Position numbers and translations under genes: made by a program. Of a stretch of 64,000 nt of DNA, positions 1 through 8,132 are shown piece by piece. Origin of the DNA: Streptomyces sp. NBC_00820 (lineage in GTDB: Bacteria; Actinomycetota; Actinomycetes; Streptomycetales; Streptomycetaceae). The notes beneath the pieces are model-generated. The model worked only from the letters and a program-made list of their open reading frames with translations. It did no database searches and was not told the DNA's origin. Position 1 is the first letter of the stretch. Each line of letters begins with the position of its first letter. The stretch spans positions 4,166,501 through 4,230,500 of the forward strand of contig NZ_CP108882.1 of assembly GCF_036347055.1 (NCBI RefSeq). Reading direction: 5' to 3'.

Positions 1-843
1 GCCGTCGTGTTCCCCTCCGACGGCTATCAGGTGCTGCCGCTGGTCCGCGCCCAGCTGGAGGCGTACGGCATCGAGGTGCGCACCGCGCCCACCGCCGGCG
101 ACGCGCAGCTGGAGGTTCTCGACGGCGCGCGGCTGCTGTGGATCGAGTCCCCGTCGAACCCGGGTCTGGACGTGTGCGACATCCGGCGCCTGGTGGAGGC
201 CGCCCACGCGCGCGGCGCCCTGGTGGCCGTCGACAACACCCTCGCCACTCCGCTCGGGCAGCGTCCGCTGGAGCTGGGTGCCGACTTCTCCGTGGCCAGC
301 GGCACCAAGCAGCTGACCGGTCACGGCGACGTGCTGCTGGGCTATGTCGCCGGACGCGACAGCGAGGCGATGGCCGCCGTACGCCGCTGGCGCAAGATCG
401 TCGGGGCGATCTCAGGGCCCATGGAGGCGTGGCTCGCGCACCGTTCCATCGCCACGCTCCAGCTGCGCGTCGACCGGCAGAACGCCACCGCCCTCGTGGT
501 GGCCGAGGCGCTCCGGCGGCGGCCGGAGGTCACCGGTCTGCGCTACCCGGGGCTGCCCGACGATCCCTCGCACAAGATCGCCGCGCAGCAGATGCGCCGC
601 TTCGGCTGCGTGGTGTCCTTCACGCTGCCTTCGCGCGCGCGTGCCGAGCGTTTCCTGGAGGCCCTGCGTCTGGTCGAGGACGCGACGAGTTTCGGCGGTG
701 TGCGCTCCACCGCCGAACGGCGCGGACGCTGGGGCGGGGACGCCGTCCCGGAGGGCTTCATCCGCATGTCGGTCGGTGCCGAGGACCCTGAGGACCTGGT
801 CGCGGACGTACTGCGCGCCCTGGACGAGTCCGCCGCCGCGTGA
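1..843 (+). CDS. Cystathionine gamma-lyase/synthase-type PLP enzyme (5' end outside window)
   Basis: Trans-sulfuration enzyme of the Cys/Met metabolism PLP family, which cleaves or forms cystathionine in the cytoplasm. The reading frame is open from base 1, so the N-terminal part lies upstream; 280 codons are visible and the family is usually about 380 residues. Seen: the segment WIESPSNP, the cofactor-binding AVDNT, and SGTKQLTGH, whose Lys should hold PLP. The family is certain; lyase versus synthase cannot be settled from sequence alone. A LysR gene follows in the same direction after about 200 bases, with its own likely promoter. Confidence 0.88.
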   Translation, partial: AVVFPSDGYQVLPLVRAQLEAYGIEVRTAPTAGDAQLEVLDGARLLWIESPSNPGLDVCDIRRLVEAAHARGALVAVDNTLATPLGQRPLELGADFSVASGTKQLTGHGDVLLGYVAGRDSEAMAAVRRWRKIVGAISGPMEAWLAHRSIATLQLRVDRQNATALVVAEALRRRPEVTGLRYPGLPDDPSHKIAAQQMRRFGCVVSFTLPSRARAERFLEALRLVEDATSFGGVRSTAERRGRWGGDAVPEGFIRMSVGAEDPEDLVADVLRALDESAAA

Positions 844-984
844 GCGGGGTGGACGGACAGTGGTGAGGGCGGTCCGAGCCTCCCCCCTCGTGGCTCGGAC
901 CGCCGGCGGCTCCGCGCGCGAAGAACCGCTCGAACAAGGCTAGTTGACTCTGCGTCAGTGTCCAATCACGGTAACGACAGAGAC

Positions 985-1002
985 CTATCGACTTATTTAT
1001 AG
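985..1002. promoter_or_regulatory. Candidate LysR-type operator
   Basis: CTAT-N10-ATAG dyad in an unusually A/T-rich patch about 50 bases before the LysR start, matching the loose T-N11-A form of LysR sites. A TTGACT element lies upstream at about 943. Autoregulation is an inference. Confidence 0.3.
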
Positions 1003-1051
1003 TTGGGGCCTGCCCGGGGCGGAGGAGGGCAGGGAGAGGGGAGGGCGTCCC

Positions 1052-1957
1052 ATGGACCTGGCCTTGCTGCGCACCTTCGTCACCGTGCACCGGGCCGGTT
1101 CCTTCACCCGCGCCGCCGCCCTGCTGGGCCTTTCCCAGCCGGCCGTCACCTCCCAGATCCGCACGCTGGAGCGCCAGCTGGGACGCCCCCTGTTTCTGCG
1201 GCAGGCCCGCGGGGTGACGCCGACCACCATCGGCAACGAGCTCGCCCACAAGGCCGCACCGCACCTGGACGCCCTGGTGGAGATAGCCGAGAGCGGCTTG
1301 GACGACGAGCTGTCGGCCCGCACGCTGCATCTCGCCGGCCCGCCGGAGTTCACCGCTGAACGCGCTCTCCCCGCCCTCACGGAGCTGACCGGTGACGACG
1401 GTCTGGGGTTCGCGCTGCGCGCCTCCTTCGGGACCGCCGAGGAGTCCCTGGAGGGACTGGCCGCCGGCCACCACGATCTGGCGATCAGCACGGCCAGGCC
1501 ACGCGGTGCGCTGCTGACCGCCGGCCTCCTGTGCGACGAGGAGCATGTACTCGTCGCCGCCCCGCACTGGGCCGAGCAGATCGATCCCGGGACGCTGCGG
1601 CTCAAGGGAGCGCCCGCCCTGGAGCACCTGCCCGTCCTGGAGGTGCACGAGACGCTGCCGTTCGTCTCGCGCTACTGGGCCTCCGTCTTCGACTCGCTTC
1701 CGGCCGCCTCGGGGACCGTCATCGTCCCGGATCTGCGCGCGGTGCTCGCCTGTGCGAGCGCGGGCGCGGGACTGGCGGTGCTGCCCCGCTATCTGTGTGC
1801 CGCCGCCCTCGACCGCGGCGAGGTCGTGACGTTGCACGACCCGGCGGTACCACCGCTGCGGACCTACTTCCTGGTGGTGCGGACCGGCACGCTCGCCATG
1901 CCGCATATCGCGCGAGCGTACGAGTGGCTCCAGCGGGCGGCCACGAGCTGGTGTTGA
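1052..1957 (+). CDS. LysR-family transcriptional regulator
   Basis: Transcription factor of 301 residues, normal for LysR. Residues 1-60 form the winged helix-turn-helix (LLRTFVTVHRAGSFTRAA, LSQPAVTSQIRTLE); the rest is the periplasmic-binding-protein-like effector domain. The ATG at 1052 follows a strong purine-rich ribosome site (GGGAGAGGGGAGGG). The frame can be extended to a GTG or TTG at about 944, but that adds 36 residues not typical of the family. Effector and targets are unknown. The neighbours are a trans-sulfuration enzyme and a Nudix hydrolase, neither a classical divergent LysR target. Confidence 0.9.
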   Translation: MDLALLRTFVTVHRAGSFTRAAALLGLSQPAVTSQIRTLERQLGRPLFLRQARGVTPTTIGNELAHKAAPHLDALVEIAESGLDDELSARTLHLAGPPEFTAERALPALTELTGDDGLGFALRASFGTAEESLEGLAAGHHDLAISTARPRGALLTAGLLCDEEHVLVAAPHWAEQIDPGTLRLKGAPALEHLPVLEVHETLPFVSRYWASVFDSLPAASGTVIVPDLRAVLACASAGAGLAVLPRYLCAAALDRGEVVTLHDPAVPPLRTYFLVVRTGTLAMPHIARAYEWLQRAATSWC

Positions 1958-2009
1958 GCGCCCCCTCCCTTACGACCCCACCGTGCGATCGACCCGCGGC
2001 GTCCCGCGA

Positions 2010-2025
2010 TGTTTCACGTGGAACC
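2010..2025. other. parS-like site, one mismatch
   Basis: TGTTTCACGTGGAACC differs from the 14-bp palindrome GTTTCACGTGAAAC at one position. It lies between the LysR and Nudix genes and is the parS-like site farthest from dnaA in this window (about 41.5 kb). Confidence 0.55.
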
Positions 2026-2045
2026 AGCCGGGCCACATTTCTCCC

Positions 2046-2528
2046 ATGACCGTCCGACCCGTGGTCAAGCGCACAGCCCGAGCCGTTCTTCTGGACGGTG
2101 ACGCCCTGATCCTGATCAAGCGCACCAAACCCGGCGTGGATCCCTACTGGGTCACTCCCGGTGGAGGCGTCGAAGCCGGGGACCCGACCGTCGTCGACGC
2201 CCTGCACCGCGAGGTGTACGAGGAACTCGGCGCCAAGATCAGCGACGTGGTGCCCTGCTTCGTGGACACCGTGGAACACATCGGCGAGGACGGCGGCGCG
2301 ACCGGCGTGAAGGTGCAGCACTTCTTCGTCTGCCGGCTGGAGTCCATGGACCCGTCACTGCGCCACGGTCCCGAAGTCGAGGAACCGGCAGGCGAGTACG
2401 AGATCGTCCGCGTCCCGTTCACCCGGGTCGGCATCGCCTCGGTCCACCTCGTCCCGTTGTCGCTGCGGCACTACCTGGACGGCAACATCGAAGGCGTCCG
2501 AGCCATGCACGCACCCGACCTCGGATGA
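2046..2528 (+). CDS. Nudix hydrolase
   Basis: 160-residue Nudix-fold protein; such enzymes hydrolyse nucleoside diphosphates linked to another group. The Nudix helix is visible as REVYEELGA, preceded by GGGVEAG. The box is not canonical: where most members have Glu followed by seven residues before RE, this one reads GD-PTVVDALH-RE, a one-residue insertion with Asp in place of Glu. The ATG at 2046 was chosen because the upstream extension runs through the parS-like site and has no ribosome site. Substrate unknown. Confidence 0.85.
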   Translation: MTVRPVVKRTARAVLLDGDALILIKRTKPGVDPYWVTPGGGVEAGDPTVVDALHREVYEELGAKISDVVPCFVDTVEHIGEDGGATGVKVQHFFVCRLESMDPSLRHGPEVEEPAGEYEIVRVPFTRVGIASVHLVPLSLRHYLDGNIEGVRAMHAPDLG

Positions 2529-2625
2529 CCGAACGACCTGTGCTGCCGGCGGTATGGCCAAAAGCACGTACGTCCCCATCGAAACGGGTGGACGCCGGGG
2601 GCAGCGGTCGGACAGCCTGACCTGC

Positions 2626-3492
2626 GTGCCGACTCCTTCCCTCGCCGCTCTGCCCATTCGCCGTCTGACGCTCCGCGATCTCACCGCCTGCGCCGACCTC
2701 TCCGAGGACCGGGGGTGGCCCCGCGAGGAACACAAGTGGGGGTTCCTCCTCACCGCGGGCAAGGGCTATGGCATCGACGACCCCGACGGCGGACTCGTGG
2801 CAGCGTGTGTCGTCACGGAGTACGGCGCTCGGGAACGACCGGACCTCGGCGCCATCGGCATGGTCCTGGTGGCCGAACGCCATGCCCGGAGGGGCGTGGG
2901 ACGCCGCCTGATGCGGCACATCGTGACGGCCATGGGCACCACACCCCTGACCCTGCACGCCACGCCCTACGGGCGCCCGCTCTACGAGGAGCTGGGCTTC
3001 AAGGTCACCGGCAGGGCGGAGATGCTCCGCGGGCACTTCGTCCCGGGCGGTCCGGAACCCCGGGTGGCGACCCGTGCGGCCACCGCCGAGGACCTTCCCG
3101 CGATCATCCGTCTCGACGAGGAGGTGTTCGGTGCCGACCGCACTCCTCTCATCACCCGCCTGCCCGCCTTCGCCGACCAGTTCCGGGTTGCGGAGGACGG
3201 CGGCCGCATCACCGGCTACACCGCTGCCTGGCCCAACATGGAGACGCAGGTCGTCGGCCCGCTGATCGCGCGTGACACGGAGACGGCCAAGGCTCTCGTC
3301 ACCTCGCTCGCGGCCCACACCGCGCGACCGCTGCGCACCGACATCGACGTACGGCACGAGGAGTTGCGGGCCTGGGCGAAGGAGCGGGGGCTGGCCTCCG
3401 TGGCGGACAACTCCGTGATGACCTACGGCATCACGGACCTCCCGGGGGACTGGACGCGCCGGTTCGCACCCCTGACGGTGGCCGCGGGCTGA
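2626..3492 (+). CDS. Tandem GNAT-domain acetyltransferase
   Basis: 288-residue protein with two GNAT-like halves. The first carries an acetyl-CoA pyrophosphate loop (RHARRGVGRRLM, about residue 85) and the YEELGF end motif; the second begins near ATRAATAEDLPA and lacks a clear RxxGxG loop, so it may be structural. The GTG at 2626 is preferred; an ATG at 2554 in the same frame would add 24 residues, and neither has a convincing ribosome site. It ends at a strong hairpin shared with the convergent gene. Substrate unknown. Confidence 0.82.
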   Translation: MPTPSLAALPIRRLTLRDLTACADLSEDRGWPREEHKWGFLLTAGKGYGIDDPDGGLVAACVVTEYGARERPDLGAIGMVLVAERHARRGVGRRLMRHIVTAMGTTPLTLHATPYGRPLYEELGFKVTGRAEMLRGHFVPGGPEPRVATRAATAEDLPAIIRLDEEVFGADRTPLITRLPAFADQFRVAEDGGRITGYTAAWPNMETQVVGPLIARDTETAKALVTSLAAHTARPLRTDIDVRHEELRAWAKERGLASVADNSVMTYGITDLPGDWTRRFAPLTVAAG

Positions 3493-3500
3493 CCCCGTAC

Positions 3501-3544
3501 GACGAACGCCGGCCCCCGCTCCACGGCGGGGGCCGGCGTTCGTC
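3501..3544. terminator. Bidirectional terminator hairpin
   Basis: Perfect 19-bp stem (3501-3519 with 3526-3544) and a 6-base loop, between the convergent GNAT and GlcG/HbpS genes. Strong G+C stem, no long T run. Confidence 0.85.
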
Positions 3545-3563
3545 ACCGGAAAGGGGAGGGCGA

Positions 3564-3986
3564 TCAGGCGAGCGCCCGCACGGCAGCGGTGGCGAAGCCG
3601 TGGTCCTGGTCGGGGGCACCGCCGCCGACGCCGATCGCGCCGATCAGCCGGCCGTCCCGGTGGACGGGGAGACCGCCGGCGATGAACAGCAGAGGCCGGT
3701 CGAGGGCCGTGGGCAGCGTGTGGAAGAGACCGCCGGGCTGGACGGCCTCGACCAGGTCGGCGGTGGCCGCGTTCAGCTGGAGCGCCGTGTAGGCCTTGCG
3801 GGTGCTGGTCTCACCGGAGATCAGCACGGCCCGGTCGTCCCGGCGGAAGGCGAGCAGGTGGCCGCCGGCGTCCAGGACGGTGACGCTGACGGTGACACCG
3901 GCGTCCTCGGCGGCGCGCCGCGCCGTGGCGACGAGCAGTTCGGCGTCCTCGGTCGTCAGCGGGGCGACGGCGGTGGTGGTGCTCAT
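3564..3986 (-). CDS. GlcG/HbpS-family (DUF336) protein
   Basis: 140-residue GlcG/HbpS-family protein. Members bind small ligands; Streptomyces HbpS binds haem. Family signs: VTVLDAGGHLLAF, RKAYTALQL, GGLPVHRDGRLIGAIGVGG and the C-terminal DHGFATAAV. No signal peptide is evident (start MSTTTAVAP), so this copy is probably cytoplasmic, unlike secreted HbpS. The ribosome site AAGGAGAATC precedes the ATG. It lies 124 bases downstream of the MFS gene on the same strand, so the two are probably co-transcribed under the MarR regulator. Confidence 0.85.
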   Translation of the reverse strand: MSTTTAVAPLTTEDAELLVATARRAAEDAGVTVSVTVLDAGGHLLAFRRDDRAVLISGETSTRKAYTALQLNAATADLVEAVQPGGLFHTLPTALDRPLLFIAGGLPVHRDGRLIGAIGVGGGAPDQDHGFATAAVRALA

Positions 3987-4110
3987 GGGGGATTCTCCTT
4001 GGGTGTTACCGGGATGAGGTGGTGCCGTACGGTCCGGCGGCCGGGGGCGCCCGTGCGGGGCCGGGCGCAGGCCGGAGGCGCGCGGTGCGCGCCCGCCGTA
4101 CCGGACGGAG

Positions 4111-5370
4111 TCAGTGGTGGACGGGGGCGCGCTGCCCGGTAGGCACTCCGGCGGCCGCCACGCTGCCGGACGAACCGGTGCGGCGCTCCAGGACGGCCGA
4201 GAGGACGGCGAGGACCAGAGCGGCCGCGGCGAGGGCGGCGCCGACCCAGTTCGGGGCGGTGTAGCCGAAGCCGGCGGCGATGACCATGCCGCCCAGCCAG
4301 GCGGAGAGCGCGTTGCCCAGGTTGAAGGCGCCGATGTTCACGGCCGACGCGAGGGTCGGGGCGCCGTGGGCCTGGTCGAGGACGCGCTTCTGCAGGGGCG
4401 GTACGGTCGCGAAGCCCAGGGCGCCGATCAGCGCGATGGTCACGGCCGCCGCGATCTTGTTGTGGGCGGTCAGCGTGAAGAGGGCGAGGACGACGGCCAG
4501 AGCGCCCAGGGAGACGTAGAGCATCGGCATCAGGGCGCGGTCGGCGAACTTTCCGCCAACCAGGTTGCCGACAACCATGCCGATGCCGAACAGGACCAGG
4601 AGCCAGGTGACCGAACCGTCGGCGAAGCCGGCGACGTGGGTCATCATCGGGGCGATGTAGGTGATGGCCGCGAAGACACCGCCGAAGCCGAGGACGGTCA
4701 TCGCCATGGCGAGCAGGACCTGTGCGTTCTTGAAGGCGGCCATTTCGTGCCGCAGGTGCACTCCCTCGGGCCGCGGCATCTCGGGAACCAGCTTGGCGAT
4801 GCCGACGAGGCCGACGACGCCCAGGGCGGCGACGACGGCGAAGGTGACGCGCCAGCCGACGTCCTGCCCGATGAGCGTGCCCAGCGGGACACCGACGACA
4901 TTGGCGACGGTCAGACCGGTGAACATCATCGCGATGGCGCCGGCCTTCTTGTCGGGGGCCACCAGTTCGGCCGCGACGACCGAGCCGATGCCGAAGAAGG
5001 CGCCGTGAGCCAGGGAGGCGATCACTCGGCCGATCAGCATGACCGAGAAGGTGGGGGCCACGGCGGAGAGCAGGTTTCCGGCGATGAACAGCCCCATCAG
5101 CACCATCAGCATCCGCTTGCGCGAGATCTTGGTGCCGAGCACGGTCATCAGCGGTGCGCCGATCACCACGCCGAGGGCGTATCCCGTCACGAGCAGGCCG
5201 GCGGTGGGGATGGAGACCCCGAAGTCGCCCGCGACCTCGGGCAGCAAGCCCATGATCACGAACTCGGTCGTTCCGATTCCGAAGGCCCCGATCGCGAGGG
5301 CCAGAAGCGCGAGAGGCATGGAGTGGTGCACCTTCCCAGACGGTTGCATGAGCGCTTTGCGTGCGTTCAC
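4111..5370 (-). CDS. MFS efflux transporter (DHA1/AraJ-like)
   Basis: 419-residue inner-membrane transporter with about 12 hydrophobic helices and a polar mid-loop (KLVPEMPRPEGVHLRHEM). The first helix (AIGAFGIGTTEFVIMGLLPE) and the TKISRKRML loop are typical of the AraJ/sugar-efflux and chloramphenicol-efflux branch of the proton-antiport DHA1 group. The GTG at 5370 gives the longest form; ATG at 5349 is an alternative, and no clear ribosome site marks either. It is divergent from marR across 92 bases, the usual arrangement for a pump repressed by a MarR protein. Substrate unknown. Confidence 0.88.
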   Translation of the reverse strand: MNARKALMQPSGKVHHSMPLALLALAIGAFGIGTTEFVIMGLLPEVAGDFGVSIPTAGLLVTGYALGVVIGAPLMTVLGTKISRKRMLMVLMGLFIAGNLLSAVAPTFSVMLIGRVIASLAHGAFFGIGSVVAAELVAPDKKAGAIAMMFTGLTVANVVGVPLGTLIGQDVGWRVTFAVVAALGVVGLVGIAKLVPEMPRPEGVHLRHEMAAFKNAQVLLAMAMTVLGFGGVFAAITYIAPMMTHVAGFADGSVTWLLVLFGIGMVVGNLVGGKFADRALMPMLYVSLGALAVVLALFTLTAHNKIAAAVTIALIGALGFATVPPLQKRVLDQAHGAPTLASAVNIGAFNLGNALSAWLGGMVIAAGFGYTAPNWVGAALAAAALVLAVLSAVLERRTGSSGSVAAAGVPTGQRAPVHH

Positions 5371-5375
5371 AATAG

Positions 5376-5398
5376 TTGCAGACGCGGGTTAAATGCAA
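5376..5398. promoter_or_regulatory. Candidate MarR operator
   Basis: TTGCA-N13-TGCAA dyad in the A/T-rich gap between the divergent MFS and marR genes; a plausible site for the MarR protein at 5463. Inferred from position and symmetry only. Confidence 0.4.
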
Positions 5399-5462
5399 GG
5401 GCGGGATATTGCGCACGTGCTCTACCCTGGTTTCAGCCGCTCCGTGACGGAGGAAAACGCCA

Positions 5463-5921
5463 ATGACAGCGACAGACCCCGCGCTCACCGCCCTCGCCCA
5501 GGGCTGGTGCGCTCTCTCCCTGCTGCACGGGAGGATCGAGACGCACATCGAGCGCGCCCTGCAGGCCCATCACGACCTCAGCGTCCGCGAGTACTCCCTG
5601 CTCGACGTGCTCAGCCGCCAGCACGACGGCGAGGGCGGCCATCTGCAGATGAAGCAGGTCGCCGATGCCGTCGTCCTCAGCCAGAGCGCCACGACCCGCC
5701 TGGTGACCCGCCTGGAGGACCGCGGCCTGCTGGAGCGCTACCTGTGCCCCACTGACCGCCGCGGCATCTACACGAACGTCACCGAGGCGGGCCTGCGCCT
5801 GCTGCGGGAGGCACGGCCCACCAACGACGCGGCCCTGCGCGAGGCCCTCGACGGGGCGGCCAAGAACACCGAACTGGCACCACTGGTCAGGGCCGTGGAG
5901 TCCCTCCACCTGCCCGCGTAG
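5463..5921 (+). CDS. MarR-family transcriptional regulator
   Basis: 152-residue winged-helix regulator. Seen: LSVREYSLLDVLSR, the recognition helix region LSQSATTRLVTRLEDRGLLER and the wing CPTDRRGIYTNVTEAG. The ATG at 5463 follows GACGGAGGAAAACGCC, a good ribosome site. Its divergent partner is an MFS pump, so it most likely represses that pump and itself until a ligand binds. The next acetyltransferase gene follows almost at once and is probably in the same transcript. Confidence 0.92.
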   Translation: MTATDPALTALAQGWCALSLLHGRIETHIERALQAHHDLSVREYSLLDVLSRQHDGEGGHLQMKQVADAVVLSQSATTRLVTRLEDRGLLERYLCPTDRRGIYTNVTEAGLRLLREARPTNDAALREALDGAAKNTELAPLVRAVESLHLPA

Positions 5922-5931
5922 GGTGCGGGCC

Positions 5932-6384
5932 ATGGGAGATCTCGAGATACGCCGCGCGACCGAGGACGATGTCCCGGCGATCGTCGCCATGCTCGCCGAC
6001 GATCCGCTGGGCGCCCTGCGGGAGTCGCCCGACGACCTGACGCCGTACCTGGCAGCGCTCAAGCGCCTGGACGCCGACCCCAACCAGCATCTCGTCGTCG
6101 CCGTCCGCGACGGCCGCGTGATCGGAACGCTCCAGCTCACGCTCATCCCCGGGCTCGCCCGCAAGGGAGCGACCCGCGCACTCATCGAGGCCGTACGCGT
6201 CCACGCGGACGAGCGAGGCAGCGGACTCGGTGGCCGGCTCGTCCAGTGGGCGATCGACACCGCACAACGCCTCGGCTGTCACATGGTGCAGCTCACCTCG
6301 GACAAGTCGCGCACCGACGCCCACCGCTTCTACGAACGCCTCGGCTTCACGGCATCGCACGAGGGCTTCAAGCTGCAGTTGTGA
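5932..6384 (+). CDS. GNAT-family N-acetyltransferase
   Basis: 150-residue single-domain GNAT. Seen: N-terminal LEIRRATEDDVPAIVAML, the acetyl-CoA loop DERGSGLGGRLVQWA (about residues 90-104) and the C-terminal DAHRFYERLGF. ATG 5932 lies 10 bases after the marR stop; GTG 5923 is possible. It is probably translated from the marR transcript. Substrate unknown. It ends 31 bases before a parS-centred palindrome. Confidence 0.9.
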   Translation: MGDLEIRRATEDDVPAIVAMLADDPLGALRESPDDLTPYLAALKRLDADPNQHLVVAVRDGRVIGTLQLTLIPGLARKGATRALIEAVRVHADERGSGLGGRLVQWAIDTAQRLGCHMVQLTSDKSRTDAHRFYERLGFTASHEGFKLQL

Positions 6385-6415
6385 GCGCACGTGCGCGGCA
6401 CAGGCCAAGTACCTG

Positions 6416-6453
6416 GAAAAGCGGCCGGTTTCACGTGAAACCGGCCGCTTTTC
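6416..6453. terminator. 38-bp perfect palindrome centred on parS; terminator-like
   Basis: A perfect inverted repeat of 38 bases with A and T tracts at its ends, between two convergent genes. Its centre is an exact parS. It has the form of a bidirectional rho-independent terminator as well as a ParB site. Confidence 0.65.
6428..6441. other. parS: parS site
   Basis: Perfect GTTTCACGTGAAAC, the ParB-binding centromere sequence of Streptomyces, in a convergent intergenic gap about 37 kb left of dnaA. Confidence 0.93.
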
Positions 6454-6468
6454 GCTCGACCGCGGACG

Positions 6469-7860
6469 CTACACCCGGCCGATCCCCCGCCACCCCTCCG
6501 GATCCACTCCACCGGGCACAGGAGCCTCCGGGGCGTACGGCTGGCGGGTGAACACGAACGACCCCAGGTCGAGATGACTCACGGCCCCGTCCGGGCCCCG
6601 GACGGGCCGCAGCAGCTCACCGGCGTAGTAGCCCTCCAAGCCCGTCCAAGTGCCGTCCCCGTTCGAGCGGAAGCGGGCACGACGGCCACCTCCGGTCAGC
6701 GGCCCCAGTGAGAGGAGACCGTCGGCCGACACCCGCAGAGCGAAGGCATGGGTTCCCCAGTACCACTGCCCGGCCAACTCCAGGACGGCCGGCTCGACTT
6801 CCGCCAAGGGCCGCCACGGCTCGGGAATGCGCGGCTCGGCCTCGGCGACGATGCGGACGAGATCGGCACCCACCGCGCCGAGGAGCGGGCCGCTGGTGCA
6901 GTTGGCCAGCACCACCGCCGCCACGTCGTCCTCCACGCTGATGGTGAGATTGGCCAGAAAGCCCGGCAGCGAGCCGGAGTGGCCAGCGAGGAGCCTGCCG
7001 TCGCGGTGCTGGATCTGCATGCCGAGGCCGTAGGTGGCGCCGTCCCCCACATCCGCGAGCTCCGCCGGTGCCGCGGGGGTACGCATCTCCCGTACCGACT
7101 CCGCGCTCAGCACCCGTTCGTCTCCCCTGGCCAGGAAGGCGGCGAACCTCGCGAGGTCACCAGTGGTGGACCACAGCTGCCCGGCCGGTGCCATCCTGCC
7201 GAGGTCCTCCAGCGGTTCGGGCAGCAGGGCGTCGGCCCAGGGATGTACCGCCCAGCCGCCCGCGTGCGGCCCTCGAGGCTGGGCACTCGTGCGGCCGAGG
7301 CCGAGCGGTTCGAGCACCTCGGCACGCAGCACCTCCTCCCAGGGAGCGCCGCGCAGCTCCTCCACCAGGGCACCGAGCAGTGTGTAACCGGGGTTGGAGT
7401 AGTGGTGGCGGCGACCGACGGGATGCCGCAGCGGCTGCTCGCCGAGCACATCGCTCAGCCCGGGACGCAACGAGCCCGGGGTCCGCTCCCACCAGGGCGC
7501 CGGGGACTCTGCGGCCAGCCCCGCGGTGTGGGCGAGCAGTTCGGCGATCGTGGCCTCACCGGCGCCGGTGCCCGGCAGATGCTTCTCCAGCGGATCACCG
7601 AGGTCGAGCAGTCCCTCGTCGCGCAACCGCAACACCAGTACGGCGGTGAACGTCTTGGTGATGGACCCGATCCGGTACTGCACGTTCTCGTCCGGACCGT
7701 GGCCGTCCACCGAGGTCCGCGCCCCGTGCCAGACGGCCCGCCCGCCGCGTACCACCGCGGCCACCAGCGAGGGCGCCCGCCCCTCGGCCTGAGCGACGGC
7801 GATCCGGTGTACCAGCGCACGGCGCGTCCCGGGGAGCAGTTCTTCCTGAGATGTCGTCAT
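6469..7860 (-). CDS. Serine hydrolase, class C beta-lactamase/DD-peptidase fold
   Basis: 463-residue protein of the beta-lactamase-related family. Catalytic motifs: SITK (about residue 65), YSN (about 154) and HSG (about 293), with a C-terminal lipocalin-like region of about 120 residues. No signal peptide or transmembrane segment is visible, so it is probably a cytoplasmic esterase or peptidase and not a secreted beta-lactamase. The ATG at 7860 was chosen; a longer frame to 7932 adds an arginine-rich, non-conserved stretch. It converges on the acetyltransferase at the parS palindrome. Confidence 0.88.
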   Translation of the reverse strand: MTTSQEELLPGTRRALVHRIAVAQAEGRAPSLVAAVVRGGRAVWHGARTSVDGHGPDENVQYRIGSITKTFTAVLVLRLRDEGLLDLGDPLEKHLPGTGAGEATIAELLAHTAGLAAESPAPWWERTPGSLRPGLSDVLGEQPLRHPVGRRHHYSNPGYTLLGALVEELRGAPWEEVLRAEVLEPLGLGRTSAQPRGPHAGGWAVHPWADALLPEPLEDLGRMAPAGQLWSTTGDLARFAAFLARGDERVLSAESVREMRTPAAPAELADVGDGATYGLGMQIQHRDGRLLAGHSGSLPGFLANLTISVEDDVAAVVLANCTSGPLLGAVGADLVRIVAEAEPRIPEPWRPLAEVEPAVLELAGQWYWGTHAFALRVSADGLLSLGPLTGGGRRARFRSNGDGTWTGLEGYYAGELLRPVRGPDGAVSHLDLGSFVFTRQPYAPEAPVPGGVDPEGWRGIGRV

Positions 7861-8132
7861 GCGCCCAGTCCACCGGCTGGACCGCCCCCACGTCGAGTTC
7901 GTTTCACCCCGCCTGCCAAAGCCGGGGAACACGGCCGGCGATCACGGCGAGGCTGAGGCGTCCTGCCTACAGGCGGTCGCGGCCTTCGCCGGGCCCACCG
8001 GCATCGACCACCTGGCTGTGCGTGAACCGCGGGAGCCCTCCCTCGCGCGCTTCGGCACGGAACCTCCGGTGGACGGCTTCGGGCCGGACGGACACCGGTA
8101 AACGGCCTGACCTGCCGGTCTCGGAGCCGGAC
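7861..8132. other. Intergenic, nothing recognised
   Basis: About 270 bases between the serine hydrolase start and the dnaB stop. It should hold the serine hydrolase promoter and the dnaB terminator, but I see no strong hairpin and no convincing gene. Confidence 0.5.

Noticed and set aside
944..1051. N-terminal extension of the LysR protein
   Set aside because: No family match for these 36 residues, and a strong ribosome site lies directly before ATG 1052.
7859..8101. An 80-codon frame between the serine hydrolase and dnaB
   Set aside because: Composition typical of chance frames and no ribosome site.
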